Below are positions 25,786-34,560 of a DNA stretch of 64,000 nucleotides, piece by piece (positions within the stretch are counted from its first letter, which is position 1; the number at the start of each line of letters is the position of its first letter). The DNA lies in assembly GCA_026706025.1 (NCBI GenBank), contig JAPOZO010000009.1:1-64000 (forward strand), in the 5' to 3' direction. The notes below the pieces were generated by a model that searched no databases, was not told the origin of the DNA, and worked only from the letters and a program-made list of their open reading frames with translations. Position numbers and translations under genes: made by a program. This stretch comes from Candidatus Poribacteria bacterium (GTDB lineage: Bacteria; Poribacteria; WGA-4E; WGA-3G).

Positions 25786-26616
25786 CTACCACATCACCGT
25801 GCCACCGGTGTTGATGTCCTGCCCTGTCATGTTGGCGGAATCATCTGAGGCGAGGAAGACTGCTAACGCTGCGGCATCTTCAGACCCCGATCCCTTATCG
25901 CTATAGCCTTCATCGGCACACCATCTACCGGCAATAACGCTCTTGGGGTTTGTTTGTCCGTACCGCTCGCGCAATGCGTCTTCATCAAAGGGTTTGTTCA
26001 TGTATTCGGCTCTGCCCCTTGCGAGTTCAAGACTTCTCTCCGTATGCCAACCGGGACAGATGGCGTTGACGTTGATATTGTAACGCCCAACATCGGCGGC
26101 GAGTGTACGTGTGAAACCGATAACCCCCATCTTTGAAGTTGCGTAAGGTGCTCTGTGCGAAAGCGGCTGTTTCCCTGTCCCAGAACTGAAGTTGATGATT
26201 TTCCCATATTGCTTACGGATCATCTCTGGCAGGACGGCTTTAGAACAGATGAAAAGCGAATCGAGATTGACTTCAAGTGTGCGCCGCCATTCTTCCAAAC
26301 TCATATCCCAGACATCTTTCGTCGGTCCAGCGATACCGACGACGTTGGCGAGTATATTGACGGTGCCGAATTTTTCGATGGTGGCAGCGAGCATCTCATT
26401 GACGGGTGCTTCTCGTGAAACGTCAGTTTCAGAACAGAGTACGTCTCCACCGTCGGCTCTAATCTCTGAACCCACCTTTGCCTCTAACTCCTGCACTGGG
26501 ATAACATCACAGATAGAAACCGCTGCGCCTTCTTTTGCAAAGCGTCTGGCGACGGCTTCGGCATGCCCTCTACCAGCACCTGTTACGATTGCGACTTTGC
26601 CTTCTAACCTTCCCAT
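25786..26616 (-). CDS. Short-chain dehydrogenase/reductase (SDR)
   Basis: This 276-residue classical-type NAD(P)-dependent oxidoreductase has the cofactor motif TGAGRGHAEAVARRFA near the N-terminus, with GHA in place of the common GIG. The NNAG position reads ANVVG. The catalytic serine is in NFSSGTGKQ and the tyrosine-lysine pair is YATSK. SANMTGQDINTGGTVMW is the usual C-terminus. The ATG at 26616 gives normal length; the longer frame to 26694 adds an unlikely leader. GGAG is about 14 bases upstream. The substrate is unknown, and the neighbours give no pathway. Confidence 0.9.
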   Translation of the reverse strand: MGRLEGKVAIVTGAGRGHAEAVARRFAKEGAAVSICDVIPVQELEAKVGSEIRADGGDVLCSETDVSREAPVNEMLAATIEKFGTVNILANVVGIAGPTKDVWDMSLEEWRRTLEVNLDSLFICSKAVLPEMIRKQYGKIINFSSGTGKQPLSHRAPYATSKMGVIGFTRTLAADVGRYNINVNAICPGWHTERSLELARGRAEYMNKPFDEDALRERYGQTNPKSVIAGRWCADEGYSDKGSGSEDAAALAVFLASDDSANMTGQDINTGGTVMW

Positions 26617-26811
26617 AAGAAATTTTGCGCTCCTAAATAAAAATAGACGTAGTGGGTTAACATCATAGCAGGAGCAGTCATCACTGTCAATCAAAAGTAA
26701 GGAAGGGTCGTCAGTAGTCAGTTAAAGAAGTTCGTAAAGTCAGTAAAGTGTTTTTGCTTGAGTGTTTCTTCTAATAAAGTTATCAACCTCGCAATTTTAG
26801 CACACCTTCTA

Positions 26812-26858
26812 ATATTGATAACTGATAACTATTCCCTCTGATAACCGATAACTGACTG
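26812..26858. repeat. Heptamer repeat tract, CTGATAA type
   Basis: Imperfect tandem copies of CTGATAA/CCGATAA end in CTGACTGCCGACAG and run directly into the MITE-like element. This is one of three loci with CTGANAA repeats. Confidence 0.65.
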
Positions 26859-26868
26859 CCGACAGGGT

Positions 26869-27015
26869 CATTCAATTGTATTCCTCGTAGGTAATAATAC
26901 TTAATATATGTTATGTTTTTTAAAAAATCGCAGAAATTTTCGCTGGATTTCGCTAGATTTCGCACCGGATTCTGGAAAAAGGATGTCCAATCCAATAATT
27001 TCTTAAAATTGAATG
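26869..27015. mobile_element. MITE-like element, copy A
   Basis: This 147-base AT-rich element starts CATTCAATT and ends AATTGAATG, a 9-bp terminal inverted repeat. Its core (TTAATATATGTTATG, then TTTTTTAAAAAA; CGCACCGGATTCTG; ATCCAATCCAATAATTTC) is shared with the copy at 44187-44346. It contains no coding capacity. It lies just upstream of coaE. Confidence 0.7.
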
Positions 27016-27039
27016 GCCCTGAATTGCTGACTGCTATCC

Positions 27040-27066
27040 TTGACAAATTTCGATGTATGCTATACA
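27040..27066 (+). promoter_or_regulatory. Candidate promoter for coaE, possibly leaderless
   Basis: TTGACA is followed after 15 bases by TATACA (or after 17 by TACACT). Transcription would start within a few bases of the ATG at 27076, which has no Shine-Dalgarno. Confidence 0.4.
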
Positions 27067-27075
27067 CTCCATAAT

Positions 27076-27720
27076 ATGGAAACAGCAACAACAGACCGCG
27101 CACGCGGCACCATCGTCGGAATTACAGGCGGGATTGCATGTGGAAAGACGACTGTTTCAGTGCTGCTTGCAGAAAAAGGGGCGATTCCGATTAATGCCGA
27201 TGAAATCGGACACCAACTCCTCAAGGCAGACAGTCCGGTTATTGACGAACTGACCGATGCATTTGGACAGAATATCCTTGATGCATCTGGGGATGTGAGT
27301 CGGAAGAAACTGGGGGCAATCGTTTTTAAGGATAAAACCGCACGCGAACGATTGAACAGCATCCTACATCCACTGATTATCCAACGTTCACGCGCACAGG
27401 CACGTCAACTTGTCACGGACGATCCGACGTGCGTCGTGTTATTGGACGCGCCGCTCCTCATTGAAGCCGGTGCTTATGATACGGTCGATCTCATTGTCGT
27501 TGTGACGGCATCACCGGAGATGCAGCTGCGACGTACGTTAGAACGCAGCATCGCGCAAGGGAGACCGCTCACCGAAACTGAGGTCCAAGCACGGATTGAT
27601 GCGCAAATGCCGGTCACGGAGAAAGTTAAGTATGCGGATGTTGTGATAGAAAATGACGGGATGGTTGAGGAACTTCATAGGCAGGTGGATGAACTTTGGG
27701 AACGGCTTCAGTCGCTTTAA
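27076..27720 (+). CDS. coaE: Dephospho-CoA kinase
   Basis: This 214-residue enzyme catalyses the last step of coenzyme A synthesis, ATP-dependent phosphorylation of dephospho-CoA. The P-loop is GITGGIACGKTTVS. NADEIGHQLL supplies the substrate-site aspartate. SILHPLIIQRSRAQ and VVLLDAPLLIEAGAY are family signatures, and the lid region is RRTLERS. The ATG at 27076 is preferred; an upstream TTG at 27040 is part of the probable -35 box. It is convergent with the molybdate operon, with a REP-like palindrome between. Confidence 0.95.
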   Translation: METATTDRARGTIVGITGGIACGKTTVSVLLAEKGAIPINADEIGHQLLKADSPVIDELTDAFGQNILDASGDVSRKKLGAIVFKDKTARERLNSILHPLIIQRSRAQARQLVTDDPTCVVLLDAPLLIEAGAYDTVDLIVVVTASPEMQLRRTLERSIAQGRPLTETEVQARIDAQMPVTEKVKYADVVIENDGMVEELHRQVDELWERLQSL

Positions 27721-27754
27721 GAATAAGATTTACGCAAAATTGAGAAACCCGGTT

Positions 27755-27775
27755 CTGTTAGGAAACAGCACCTAC
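27755..27775. repeat. REP-like palindrome, reverse orientation
   Basis: CTGTT-AGGA-AACAG is followed by CACCTAC and then CGTTTTTT, between the convergent coaE and modC genes. The trailing T-run may let it help terminate coaE. Confidence 0.55.
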
Positions 27776-27797
27776 CGTTTTTTCACTCGTAAGAGAG

Positions 27798-28871
27798 CTA
27801 ATCCCAGAGGAGGTTGATGGCACTTGCCTTCATAACACAGTAAACTTCTGATCCCTCCCGCAGCTGCAGCTGCCTACGCGCTGCGTGTGTAACTTTCACG
27901 GCAAGGTGATGCCATTCAACAAGAATAGATAACCATGTGTATTCGCTCTTGACATCCAGATACTGAATTGTTCCTTTTAATATGTTGCGGGCACTAATCA
28001 AGAGATCCGGTTCAAGCGAGATGATAATATCCTCAGCACGAACGGCGACTGGGACTATTTCACCGATTCCAACATCCGTATACGGAATCACAAGAGATTG
28101 GTCCCCGATTTCCAACAAAGTCAAACCGCGTGCCTTGTCTGAAGCCGTCACAGAGAGGAATAGCGTGTTTTCAACACCCGTCAATTGTGCAATAGGCATC
28201 GCTGTAGGGGCAGTTAACAACCGGTGCGGCTCACCGTTGGCCATAATTACGCCATTAGCGATTAGGAAGGCTTCGTCAGCCAATGCCATCGCCTCGGAAA
28301 AGGCGTGAGTGATATAAAGGATCGGTATGTCAAAAGTATCTTTAACGTGGTGCAGATAGGGTATAATCCGCTCTTTGAGCGCACTATCAAGGGAAGCAAG
28401 CGGTTCATCCATCAGAAGCATCCGCGGTTCCATAGCGAGTGCGCGAGCGATTGCAACCCGCTGACGTTGACCCCCAGAGAGTTCTCTTGGATACCGCTGA
28501 AGAAACTCGGCAATTTCCAGAACATCTATCGCAGCTGAAGATTTTCGTGGCTTAGGTTGCCCATATCGGATATTCTGCGCAACAGTGAGATGCGGAAATA
28601 GGTGCCCTTCTTGAAAGACATATCCGAAGCGTCGTTTTTCAGGCGGTAGATTAATTCCAGAAGCAGACGCGTAAAGTATCTCGTCTCCAAAAGCGATCTC
28701 ACCTTCATCAGGAGCCAGCGTGCCGCTGATACAGTTGAGAAGCGTGCTTTTACCACTCCCAGACGGTCCTAAAAATGCTGAAACCTTCGCTTCCAGCGTG
28801 CAATTGACTTCCAAGGTGAAACCACCGAGACGTTTGCGAAAATCGAGCCTGATTTTGGTACTATCTGTCAT
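27798..28871 (-). CDS. modC: Molybdate ABC transporter ATP-binding protein
   Basis: This 357-residue ATPase powers molybdate (or tungstate) import. Walker A is GPSGSGKST, the signature is LSGGQRQRVAIARALA, Walker B is MLLMDEPLASLDS and the switch histidine is in ITHAFSEAMALAD. The C-terminal 120 residues form the TOBE/Mop-type regulatory domain. It is the last gene of a four-gene minus-strand unit (modA, modB, an 85-residue membrane protein, modC). Confidence 0.93.
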   Translation of the reverse strand: MTDSTKIRLDFRKRLGGFTLEVNCTLEAKVSAFLGPSGSGKSTLLNCISGTLAPDEGEIAFGDEILYASASGINLPPEKRRFGYVFQEGHLFPHLTVAQNIRYGQPKPRKSSAAIDVLEIAEFLQRYPRELSGGQRQRVAIARALAMEPRMLLMDEPLASLDSALKERIIPYLHHVKDTFDIPILYITHAFSEAMALADEAFLIANGVIMANGEPHRLLTAPTAMPIAQLTGVENTLFLSVTASDKARGLTLLEIGDQSLVIPYTDVGIGEIVPVAVRAEDIIISLEPDLLISARNILKGTIQYLDVKSEYTWLSILVEWHHLAVKVTHAARRQLQLREGSEVYCVMKASAINLLWD

Positions 28872-28882
28872 AGTGAATCCTT

Positions 28883-29140
28883 TTACGCAAACCCACGGTC
28901 ATCAAATCCACCGCTGTCATCCATACTATCATATCCATCAGAATCCACGTCGTCAGACGCGGTGTCGTCATCGGCGTACACGTCACTAAGCATTACGCCG
29001 GTCAAAAGTATATCCTCATACGCATCCGTATCATCAGATTGATGCTCGGTGTCCTCAGGTGTCCCGTTCTTGGAACGTCGATATAGATACCAGACGAGTA
29101 GTACACACGCCATAACTCCTAAAAATATTCCAAAATTCAT
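28883..29140 (-). CDS. Acidic single-span membrane microprotein inside the mod operon
   Basis: This 85-residue protein has one N-terminal transmembrane helix (NFGIFLGVMACVLLVWYLYR), a short basic stop-transfer stretch (RRSKNG) and an acidic, disordered tail of about 55 residues dominated by Asp, Glu, Ser and Gly (DDDTASDDVDSDG). The tail is predicted to be cytoplasmic. AAGGAG lies 7 bases before the ATG, so it is very likely expressed. It sits between modB (46 bases) and modC (11 bases). I do not recognise the family. A link to transporter assembly or metal buffering is only a guess. Confidence 0.75.
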   Translation of the reverse strand: MNFGIFLGVMACVLLVWYLYRRSKNGTPEDTEHQSDDTDAYEDILLTGVMLSDVYADDDTASDDVDSDGYDSMDDSGGFDDRGFA

Positions 29141-29186
29141 ATATTTTCTCCTTGCTGGACTGAGGTCAATAAAACGTTATTTATCC

Positions 29187-29852
29187 CTAACGGAGGGTGA
29201 AACGTTCCGTTAACCAGAGCGCAACAAAGGCAACAACGGTCGAAATGAACACCAGTCGGTAGACAGCGACATCTTCTCCGAGATGAACAGCACTGAAAAT
29301 CGCCAACGCCATCGTTTGGGTTTTGCCGGGAATGTTGCCTGCCACCATGATTGTAGCCCCAAACTCACCAAGACTTTTGGAAAAACCGAGGATCGCTCCA
29401 CCGATAATACCGCGATACGCCATCGGGAACGTTATTGTCCAAAACACTTTCACGGGTGAAGCACCGAGCGTCCGCGCCGCACTTTCAAGCTCCAGTGGCA
29501 CAGATTCCATCCCTGTCACGATACCACGTACTAACAATGGAAATGAGATAATGGAGACTGCAATAACAACAGCCAATTCGGAAAAAACGATCTCTATACC
29601 GAAAACTTGATAGATAAATCCACCGATGAGTCCGTTCTTCCCGAGTAGAATAAGGAGTAAATACCCACTTACGATAGGCGGTAACACCAACGGACACATG
29701 ACGAGTGTATTCAGAAAAGCTTTTCCCGGAAATGTACGTTTTGCGAGTAGCCAACCCACCAGTAATCCAAGCGGGAACGTCACAATTAGGCTAATCAACG
29801 CAACTTTTATAGATAATGAGAGGGCAGCAACTTCGGCAGCGGTTATCCTCAT
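29187..29852 (-). CDS. modB: Molybdate ABC transporter permease
   Basis: This 221-residue inner-membrane permease has about five hydrophobic segments. The EAA-like loop is LESAARTLGASPVKVFWTIT, followed by GFSKSLGEFGATIMVAGN, which is typical of ModB/CysT-type permeases. Its ATG overlaps the modA stop by four bases (ATGA), indicating translational coupling. Confidence 0.94.
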   Translation of the reverse strand: MRITAAEVAALSLSIKVALISLIVTFPLGLLVGWLLAKRTFPGKAFLNTLVMCPLVLPPIVSGYLLLILLGKNGLIGGFIYQVFGIEIVFSELAVVIAVSIISFPLLVRGIVTGMESVPLELESAARTLGASPVKVFWTITFPMAYRGIIGGAILGFSKSLGEFGATIMVAGNIPGKTQTMALAIFSAVHLGEDVAVYRLVFISTVVAFVALWLTERFTLR

Positions 29853-30631
29853 TTTGATGTCAAAAGGGTAAATCCGTGTTTTTCAAAAATTTCACCGCTC
29901 TCCATAGACTGTAGGTAGGTAATGAATCTACGCGCGAATTGTTTTCGTAAGCTACTCTTCATAACAACAGCCGGGTAGATAATCGGTGTATATGCTTCAG
30001 GTGGTACCTGATAAAGCACGTTTATATTCTCGGTCAGGGTTGTATCGGTTTTATAGACAATAGCAATATCCACATTTCCAGCGGTGACATAAGCGAGCGT
30101 TGCCCGTACATCTGTGCCGAAAATCAACTTTGGGTGTAGCACCTCCCATAATCCAAAGTGAGTCAAGGCTTCTTTCGCGTAAGCCCCTGCCGGCACTATA
30201 TCTGGGTGCCCGATCGCAATTCTCGAAATCTCAGGCACAACAAGATTAGTCGGCGTTTCCACAGAGATTTCCACTGCTTCATCAGAGACAAGCACTAAAC
30301 GGTTTGTTAACAAATTTTGGCGACTTGCGGCTTCAAGCAGCCCATTCGTTTCCAGAGCAACGACCTGGCGTGGACTTGCGGAGATAAAGACATCGCCTGA
30401 CGCTCCCTTTTCGAGTTGGCGTTGTAACGTCGTAGAGGCAGCGAAGTTATAATAAACTTTAACCTGATGCTCAGCTGCAAACGCTTCCCCGATCTCAGCG
30501 AGTGCATCCTTCAAACTGATTGCAGCGAAGACGCTTAATTCGTTCTGCTGTTGTCTCTCTGGACACCCCGAAATCAATATCAGAAAAAACAATAAACAAT
30601 GTACTGTAAGAGATTTTAAAATTTGGGACAC
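29849..30631 (-). CDS. modA: Molybdate-binding lipoprotein
   Basis: This 260-residue periplasmic binding protein captures molybdate for ModBC. The N-terminus VSQILKSLTVHCLLFFLILI ends in the lipobox ISGC. LSVFAAISLKDALAEIGEAF and the segment STTLQRQLEKGASGDVFISA are ModA signatures. The frame is open to an ATG at 30688, but that codon overlaps the probable -10 box TATACT. The GTG at 30631, with GAGAG about 8 bases upstream, gives a normal lipoprotein signal and is preferred; an ATG at 30664 is also possible. Confidence 0.92.
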   Translation of the reverse strand: MSQILKSLTVHCLLFFLILISGCPERQQQNELSVFAAISLKDALAEIGEAFAAEHQVKVYYNFAASTTLQRQLEKGASGDVFISASPRQVVALETNGLLEAASRQNLLTNRLVLVSDEAVEISVETPTNLVVPEISRIAIGHPDIVPAGAYAKEALTHFGLWEVLHPKLIFGTDVRATLAYVTAGNVDIAIVYKTDTTLTENINVLYQVPPEAYTPIIYPAVVMKSSLRKQFARRFITYLQSMESGEIFEKHGFTLLTSK

Positions 30632-30678
30632 TATTTCGCTCTCAACACATCCATCAGTATACATAAAAAATCTTGACA

Positions 30679-30707
30679 AGTATAGCATATCTGTTAAATT
30701 GTGTCAA
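30679..30707 (-). promoter_or_regulatory. Strong sigma-70 promoter of the mod operon
   Basis: On the minus strand a perfect TTGACA is followed after 17 bases by TATACT. The predicted start site near 30672 rules out the most upstream modA start codon. No ModE-like operator was recognised. Confidence 0.75.
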
Positions 30708-30743
30708 AGGTTTTACATCTTCGCCTTCGTTAAGCAACTTTTC

Positions 30744-30772
30744 TTGCAATCCGTTCAAACCTGTGGTATCCT
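30744..30772 (+). promoter_or_regulatory. Extended -10 promoter for the sugar isomerase gene
   Basis: TTGCAA, 17 bases, then TATCCT preceded by TGG. It is divergent from the mod operon promoter. Confidence 0.5.
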
Positions 30773-30806
30773 ATTTATACATAATAAAAGATAATAGGTG
30801 AAAACT

Positions 30807-31613
30807 ATGAAATTAGGTTTATGCACCATCGCTTTTCAGGAAAAACCGTTGGAAGAGGTTATAGACATTGCAGCGGATTACGGTTTTGATGGCATAGAAC
30901 TTTGGGGGAAACCACCGCATTTACCCGAGGACTACGACGAAAACTACGCCAAAAACGTCAGGGAAATGGCGCAACGGAAAGGATTAACTATCTCGGCGTT
31001 CGGGTCGTATGTTGATCCTTTAATGCACCTCCACCAACAACATTTTGAAGCAGCCTTTAAAATAGCGCACGACTTAGGCACCGACCTTGTCCGAATATGG
31101 TCGGGTGGTGGTGCCTCAAGGTCAATCCCCGCTGCCGATAAACGTCTGATCCTCTTTCGATTGGTGAGTATTACACAGTGGGCAAATTTCCGCAATATCC
31201 AACTCGGATTGGAAATGCACAACAACCATCTCACCGATAGCGCCGCAACCATCTTAGAGACAATTGAAGCGGTTAACCTGCCTGCGCTGAAAACCTACTA
31301 TCAACCCCTCACACGGTCAGACGCCGACGAACCACACGCCGCTGCTGAAAAACTCGCGCCACACATCGCAAACGTCCATGCACAAAATTTTGACGAAACC
31401 GGCAAAGCGTGTCCAATCGCCGATGGGGTCGTGAATTACACCCGAATCGTTGAAATCCTCAAGAATGCTAATTATGACGGTTACCTCGAAGTCGAGTTTG
31501 TCCACGGCGATAACAAATTAGAGGCACTCCAACGCGACCGAGATTACCTCGCAAGCCTAATTAATACAACAAATGGGGATACACTAAAAGATCTGGATAT
31601 TGACCCCGTATAA
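30807..31613 (+). CDS. Sugar phosphate isomerase/epimerase-like TIM-barrel protein
   Basis: This 268-residue protein is of the AP-endonuclease-2/xylose-isomerase-like superfamily. Likely metal ligands are the glutamate in LGLEMHNN, the histidine in ANVHAQN and the glutamate in EVEFVHG. IAADYGFDGIELWG is the typical second strand. AGGTG lies 7 bases before the ATG at 30807, so that start is preferred over the GTG nine bases upstream. Such proteins often work with Gfo/Idh/MocA dehydrogenases in inositol or sugar-acid breakdown, but none is adjacent here. Confidence 0.88.
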   Translation: MKLGLCTIAFQEKPLEEVIDIAADYGFDGIELWGKPPHLPEDYDENYAKNVREMAQRKGLTISAFGSYVDPLMHLHQQHFEAAFKIAHDLGTDLVRIWSGGGASRSIPAADKRLILFRLVSITQWANFRNIQLGLEMHNNHLTDSAATILETIEAVNLPALKTYYQPLTRSDADEPHAAAEKLAPHIANVHAQNFDETGKACPIADGVVNYTRIVEILKNANYDGYLEVEFVHGDNKLEALQRDRDYLASLINTTNGDTLKDLDIDPV

Positions 31614-31678
31614 AATCGACACAAACTCTTTTGAAGAATGCTCCATTCGTCCACAGATAAAAAGCATCCGGGTATCTC

Positions 31679-32317
31679 ATGCGGTTAGAGGTGGGTATCA
31701 TTGCATTGGTAGAAGAGGTCTTTGGAACAACAGCGGAACGCCGCGCGCAGTTTGACTGGCTCCGTAACAAACCGAGTCGTGAACATTTCGGAGCGCATTA
31801 CGATGCGGTAATGTCGCTCTACACTGAACTACAAGGCGACTGGGAAGGCACAACGGCAAAAGCCGATGGGTACCTGATTCCGGATGCCTATTTTCCTGAG
31901 CCTTATCATTTTATTTTTGAGTTTGATGAACTGCAACATTTTACACAATTTCGGGAGCGGACGTTTCAGTTTTATCCTGCAAATATCCCGCTCGGTTATG
32001 TGCCGGTAAAATACAAACAGTTTTGTCAACAACATCATGTTGCAGCCCTCGCAAAAGGACCAGAACGCTTCCGGCGACACACTGCGGATTTCCCGTACAC
32101 AAATGGTCGTGCCGCACAACGTGCTTTTTTCGACACGTTTCGGGATTGGCTGCCGCCCCTGCACGGGCTCAACCCAACGCTTAGGTTAGCCGAATTTGAA
32201 GTCGTGCCTATCTTGAAAAAACAATTAAGTGGCGATACCGCAAAAACTTACATGGAAAACTTAATTCACAAGCGGCTTAAAAGATCTTCAATCGCTTTGA
32301 AAAAATATAAAAGGTAG
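31679..32317 (+). CDS. Uncharacterised protein with restriction-endonuclease-like core (DUF7255/Vsr-like)
   Basis: This 212-residue protein contains GYLIPDAYFPEPYHFIFEFD followed by ELQHFTQFRE. PD, then E-x-D-E-x-QHF, closely resembles the strand-and-active-site segment of very-short-patch-repair and related nuclease folds (IEVDGEQHF). It may belong to DUF7255; this is from memory. The rest is helical and basic at the C-terminus. It starts 65 bases after the isomerase gene, without a clear Shine-Dalgarno, and is followed after 15 bases by a cysteine-synthase-type gene. A DNA-related role is inferred only from the motif. Confidence 0.7.
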   Translation: MRLEVGIIALVEEVFGTTAERRAQFDWLRNKPSREHFGAHYDAVMSLYTELQGDWEGTTAKADGYLIPDAYFPEPYHFIFEFDELQHFTQFRERTFQFYPANIPLGYVPVKYKQFCQQHHVAALAKGPERFRRHTADFPYTNGRAAQRAFFDTFRDWLPPLHGLNPTLRLAEFEVVPILKKQLSGDTAKTYMENLIHKRLKRSSIALKKYKR

Positions 32318-32332
32318 GATAGATAACGCTAA

Positions 32333-33262
32333 ATGAGCATGCGAAAGCCTAAAAAGGTGAATATTTCAGAACATCCACTGCTCCAAATAATAGGACAGAC
32401 ACCACTCACGAAGATAGACCTCTTCGCTGAGGAGTTGCCGAATGTTGACATCTACGCGAAGATAGAAACCTATAACCCCGGAGGTTCGATCAAAGACCGA
32501 CCGGTCTTAAGAATGCTTACTGAGGCGATTGCATCGGGAGAGCTCACACACGAAAAGGTTATTCTCGACTCCAGTTCTGGCAACGCGGCGATCGCCTATG
32601 CTATGATAGGCGCAGCCCTTGGCTACAAAGTCGAACTTGTCATTCCAGACAACGCCAGCGAAGAACGGATAAAACGCATCCAATCACACGGCGCGGATAT
32701 CATTCATACCGATGCTCTCCTTGGTTACGATGAGGCACTACGGGAAGTTGATCGACGCTATGAAGCGCAACCTGAACGGTATTTTTTTAATTCGCAATAC
32801 GATAATGAAAACAATTGGCTGGCACACTATGAAACCACCGGTGTCGAAATCTGGAACCAAACAGACGGAAAAGTCACACACTTCGTTGCTGGCGTCGGGA
32901 CTGGCGGCACCATCACCGGTGTCGGCAGACGACTCAAAAGCTACAACCCAGACATCCAAGTCTGTTCTATTTCACCAGAGGTGTTCCCCGGTATTGAGGG
33001 ACTCAAACCGCTCGGGGATCCAGAGAATATTGTGCCAGCAATTCTGGATGAATCGGTGATTGATTGCCGCATCCCCACGACGATTGAAAACGCTTACGAA
33101 ATGTGCAGTCGTCTCGCACGACGCGGATGGTTTGTCGGACAATCTTCCGGCGGCTACTTGTACGGTGCCTACAAAGTCGCCCAACAAATTCAGGCAGGCG
33201 TTATCGTCACTGTCTTTAATGACCTCGGTGAACGTTACTTTAGCACAAGGCTGTGGGATTAA
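32333..33262 (+). CDS. Cysteine synthase / cystathionine beta-synthase family PLP enzyme
   Basis: This 309-residue fold-type II enzyme resembles CysK/CysM, which make cysteine from O-acetylserine and sulfide. The PLP lysine is in ETYNPGGSIKDRP. The substrate loop is DSSSGNAAIAYA and the phosphate loop is GVGTGGTITGVG. It is the usual CysK length and lacks the CBS domains of cystathionine beta-synthase. Choice between O-acetylserine, O-phosphoserine or another acceptor is not possible. A DUF1015 gene follows after 13 bases and is probably co-transcribed. Confidence 0.92.
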   Translation: MSMRKPKKVNISEHPLLQIIGQTPLTKIDLFAEELPNVDIYAKIETYNPGGSIKDRPVLRMLTEAIASGELTHEKVILDSSSGNAAIAYAMIGAALGYKVELVIPDNASEERIKRIQSHGADIIHTDALLGYDEALREVDRRYEAQPERYFFNSQYDNENNWLAHYETTGVEIWNQTDGKVTHFVAGVGTGGTITGVGRRLKSYNPDIQVCSISPEVFPGIEGLKPLGDPENIVPAILDESVIDCRIPTTIENAYEMCSRLARRGWFVGQSSGGYLYGAYKVAQQIQAGVIVTVFNDLGERYFSTRLWD

Positions 33263-33275
33263 TCCAAGGAGTTTT

Positions 33276-34526
33276 ATGGAAACAACAGTTATTCCGTTTC
33301 GCGGGCTACGCTACGAAGCGACCAAGGTAGAAGGGCTCGCGAACGTCATAGCACCGCCGTATGATGTCATCAAACCCGAAGAACGGGTCGTTTTAGAGGC
33401 ACGTCACCCTGCCAACATTATCCGCTTAATTCTAAGCCAACCGCACAATGATGACACCGACGACGCAAACCAGTACACACGCGCTGCGACACTGATGAAC
33501 CAGTGGATAGCGGATGGGACCCTCGTACAGGATGCGACACCGCGCTATTATATCTATGACCAGTCGTTTAGCGCACCAGACGGAAAAAATTATACACGTC
33601 GCGCCTTGATCGGTCTTGTGAAATTGCAACCCTTTGAAAATCGGGTCGTCTTACCACACGAAAAGACGCACGCCGGACCGAAGATCGACCGACTCAATCT
33701 CATGCGTGAATGCCACGCGAACCTCAGCCCTATTTTCCTCCTTTATGCCGATCCTACCGGTGATATTGAACAGATAATGGAAAGTTTTACCGATATAAAC
33801 CCACCCGAAATTGACTGTGCTGAGACCTTTAGAAGCACACACCAATTGTGGTGTTTAGACGATATAGAACGCAACAATGAAATCCAAAACCTTTTTTCAT
33901 CAAAACCACTCCTCATCGCCGATGGACATCACCGTTATGAAACGGCTCTCGCTTTCCAAGATGAAATGGCGCAGACCGGATTATCCGGCTACGGGTATAT
34001 GATGGTGAACCTTGTCAGGATGGAATCACCGGGCTTGGCTGTTTTAGCCATTCACCGGCTACTGGATAACCTCAGTTCTAATCAGATTGCCCATGCTATT
34101 ACCAAACTGCCTGAAGTGTTTGAAGTACATGACATTGACACACAAGCAAACCTTATGGCAAAATTGGATACACTGAAGGGGAAATCGGCTGCGGTCGGCA
34201 TGTATACAGCAGACAATAACTATCGCTTACTAATCCCGCACTCAACAATACCCGACCAATTGGACGTAACACTCGTTCAAGAAACCCTTATCAAAGAGAT
34301 GTTCCAAGTTGAAACGTTAGCCGATCATATTAGCTACACCGCTTACGCCGATGATGCCGTAGCACACGTGAAATGCACGGCGGATCGCGTCGCGCTCCTC
34401 ATGAATCCGACTCCAGTAGAACAGGTCTTAGAAGTGGCTATGGCAGGTTCAATAATGCCACAGAAATCTACCTATTTCTATCCGAAGATGGCGACCGGTT
34501 TCGTTTTGAATCTGCTGAACCGATAA
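33276..34526 (+). CDS. DUF1015-family protein
   Basis: This 416-residue cytoplasmic protein belongs to a conserved but uncharacterised family. Its signatures are FRGLRYEATKVEGLANVIAP then PPYDVI, the central LPHEKTHAGPKIDRLNLMRE then CHANLSPIFLLY, and IADGHHRYETALAFQ. AAGGAG lies 5 bases before the ATG at 33276, which rules out the much longer open frame. In other genomes this family is often near amino-acid metabolism genes (established context); here it follows a cysteine-synthase-type gene. Confidence 0.93.
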   Translation: METTVIPFRGLRYEATKVEGLANVIAPPYDVIKPEERVVLEARHPANIIRLILSQPHNDDTDDANQYTRAATLMNQWIADGTLVQDATPRYYIYDQSFSAPDGKNYTRRALIGLVKLQPFENRVVLPHEKTHAGPKIDRLNLMRECHANLSPIFLLYADPTGDIEQIMESFTDINPPEIDCAETFRSTHQLWCLDDIERNNEIQNLFSSKPLLIADGHHRYETALAFQDEMAQTGLSGYGYMMVNLVRMESPGLAVLAIHRLLDNLSSNQIAHAITKLPEVFEVHDIDTQANLMAKLDTLKGKSAAVGMYTADNNYRLLIPHSTIPDQLDVTLVQETLIKEMFQVETLADHISYTAYADDAVAHVKCTADRVALLMNPTPVEQVLEVAMAGSIMPQKSTYFYPKMATGFVLNLLNR

Positions 34527-34560
34527 TGCCGTAAATAGCCTAACTTTGGAAGGTAAACCG

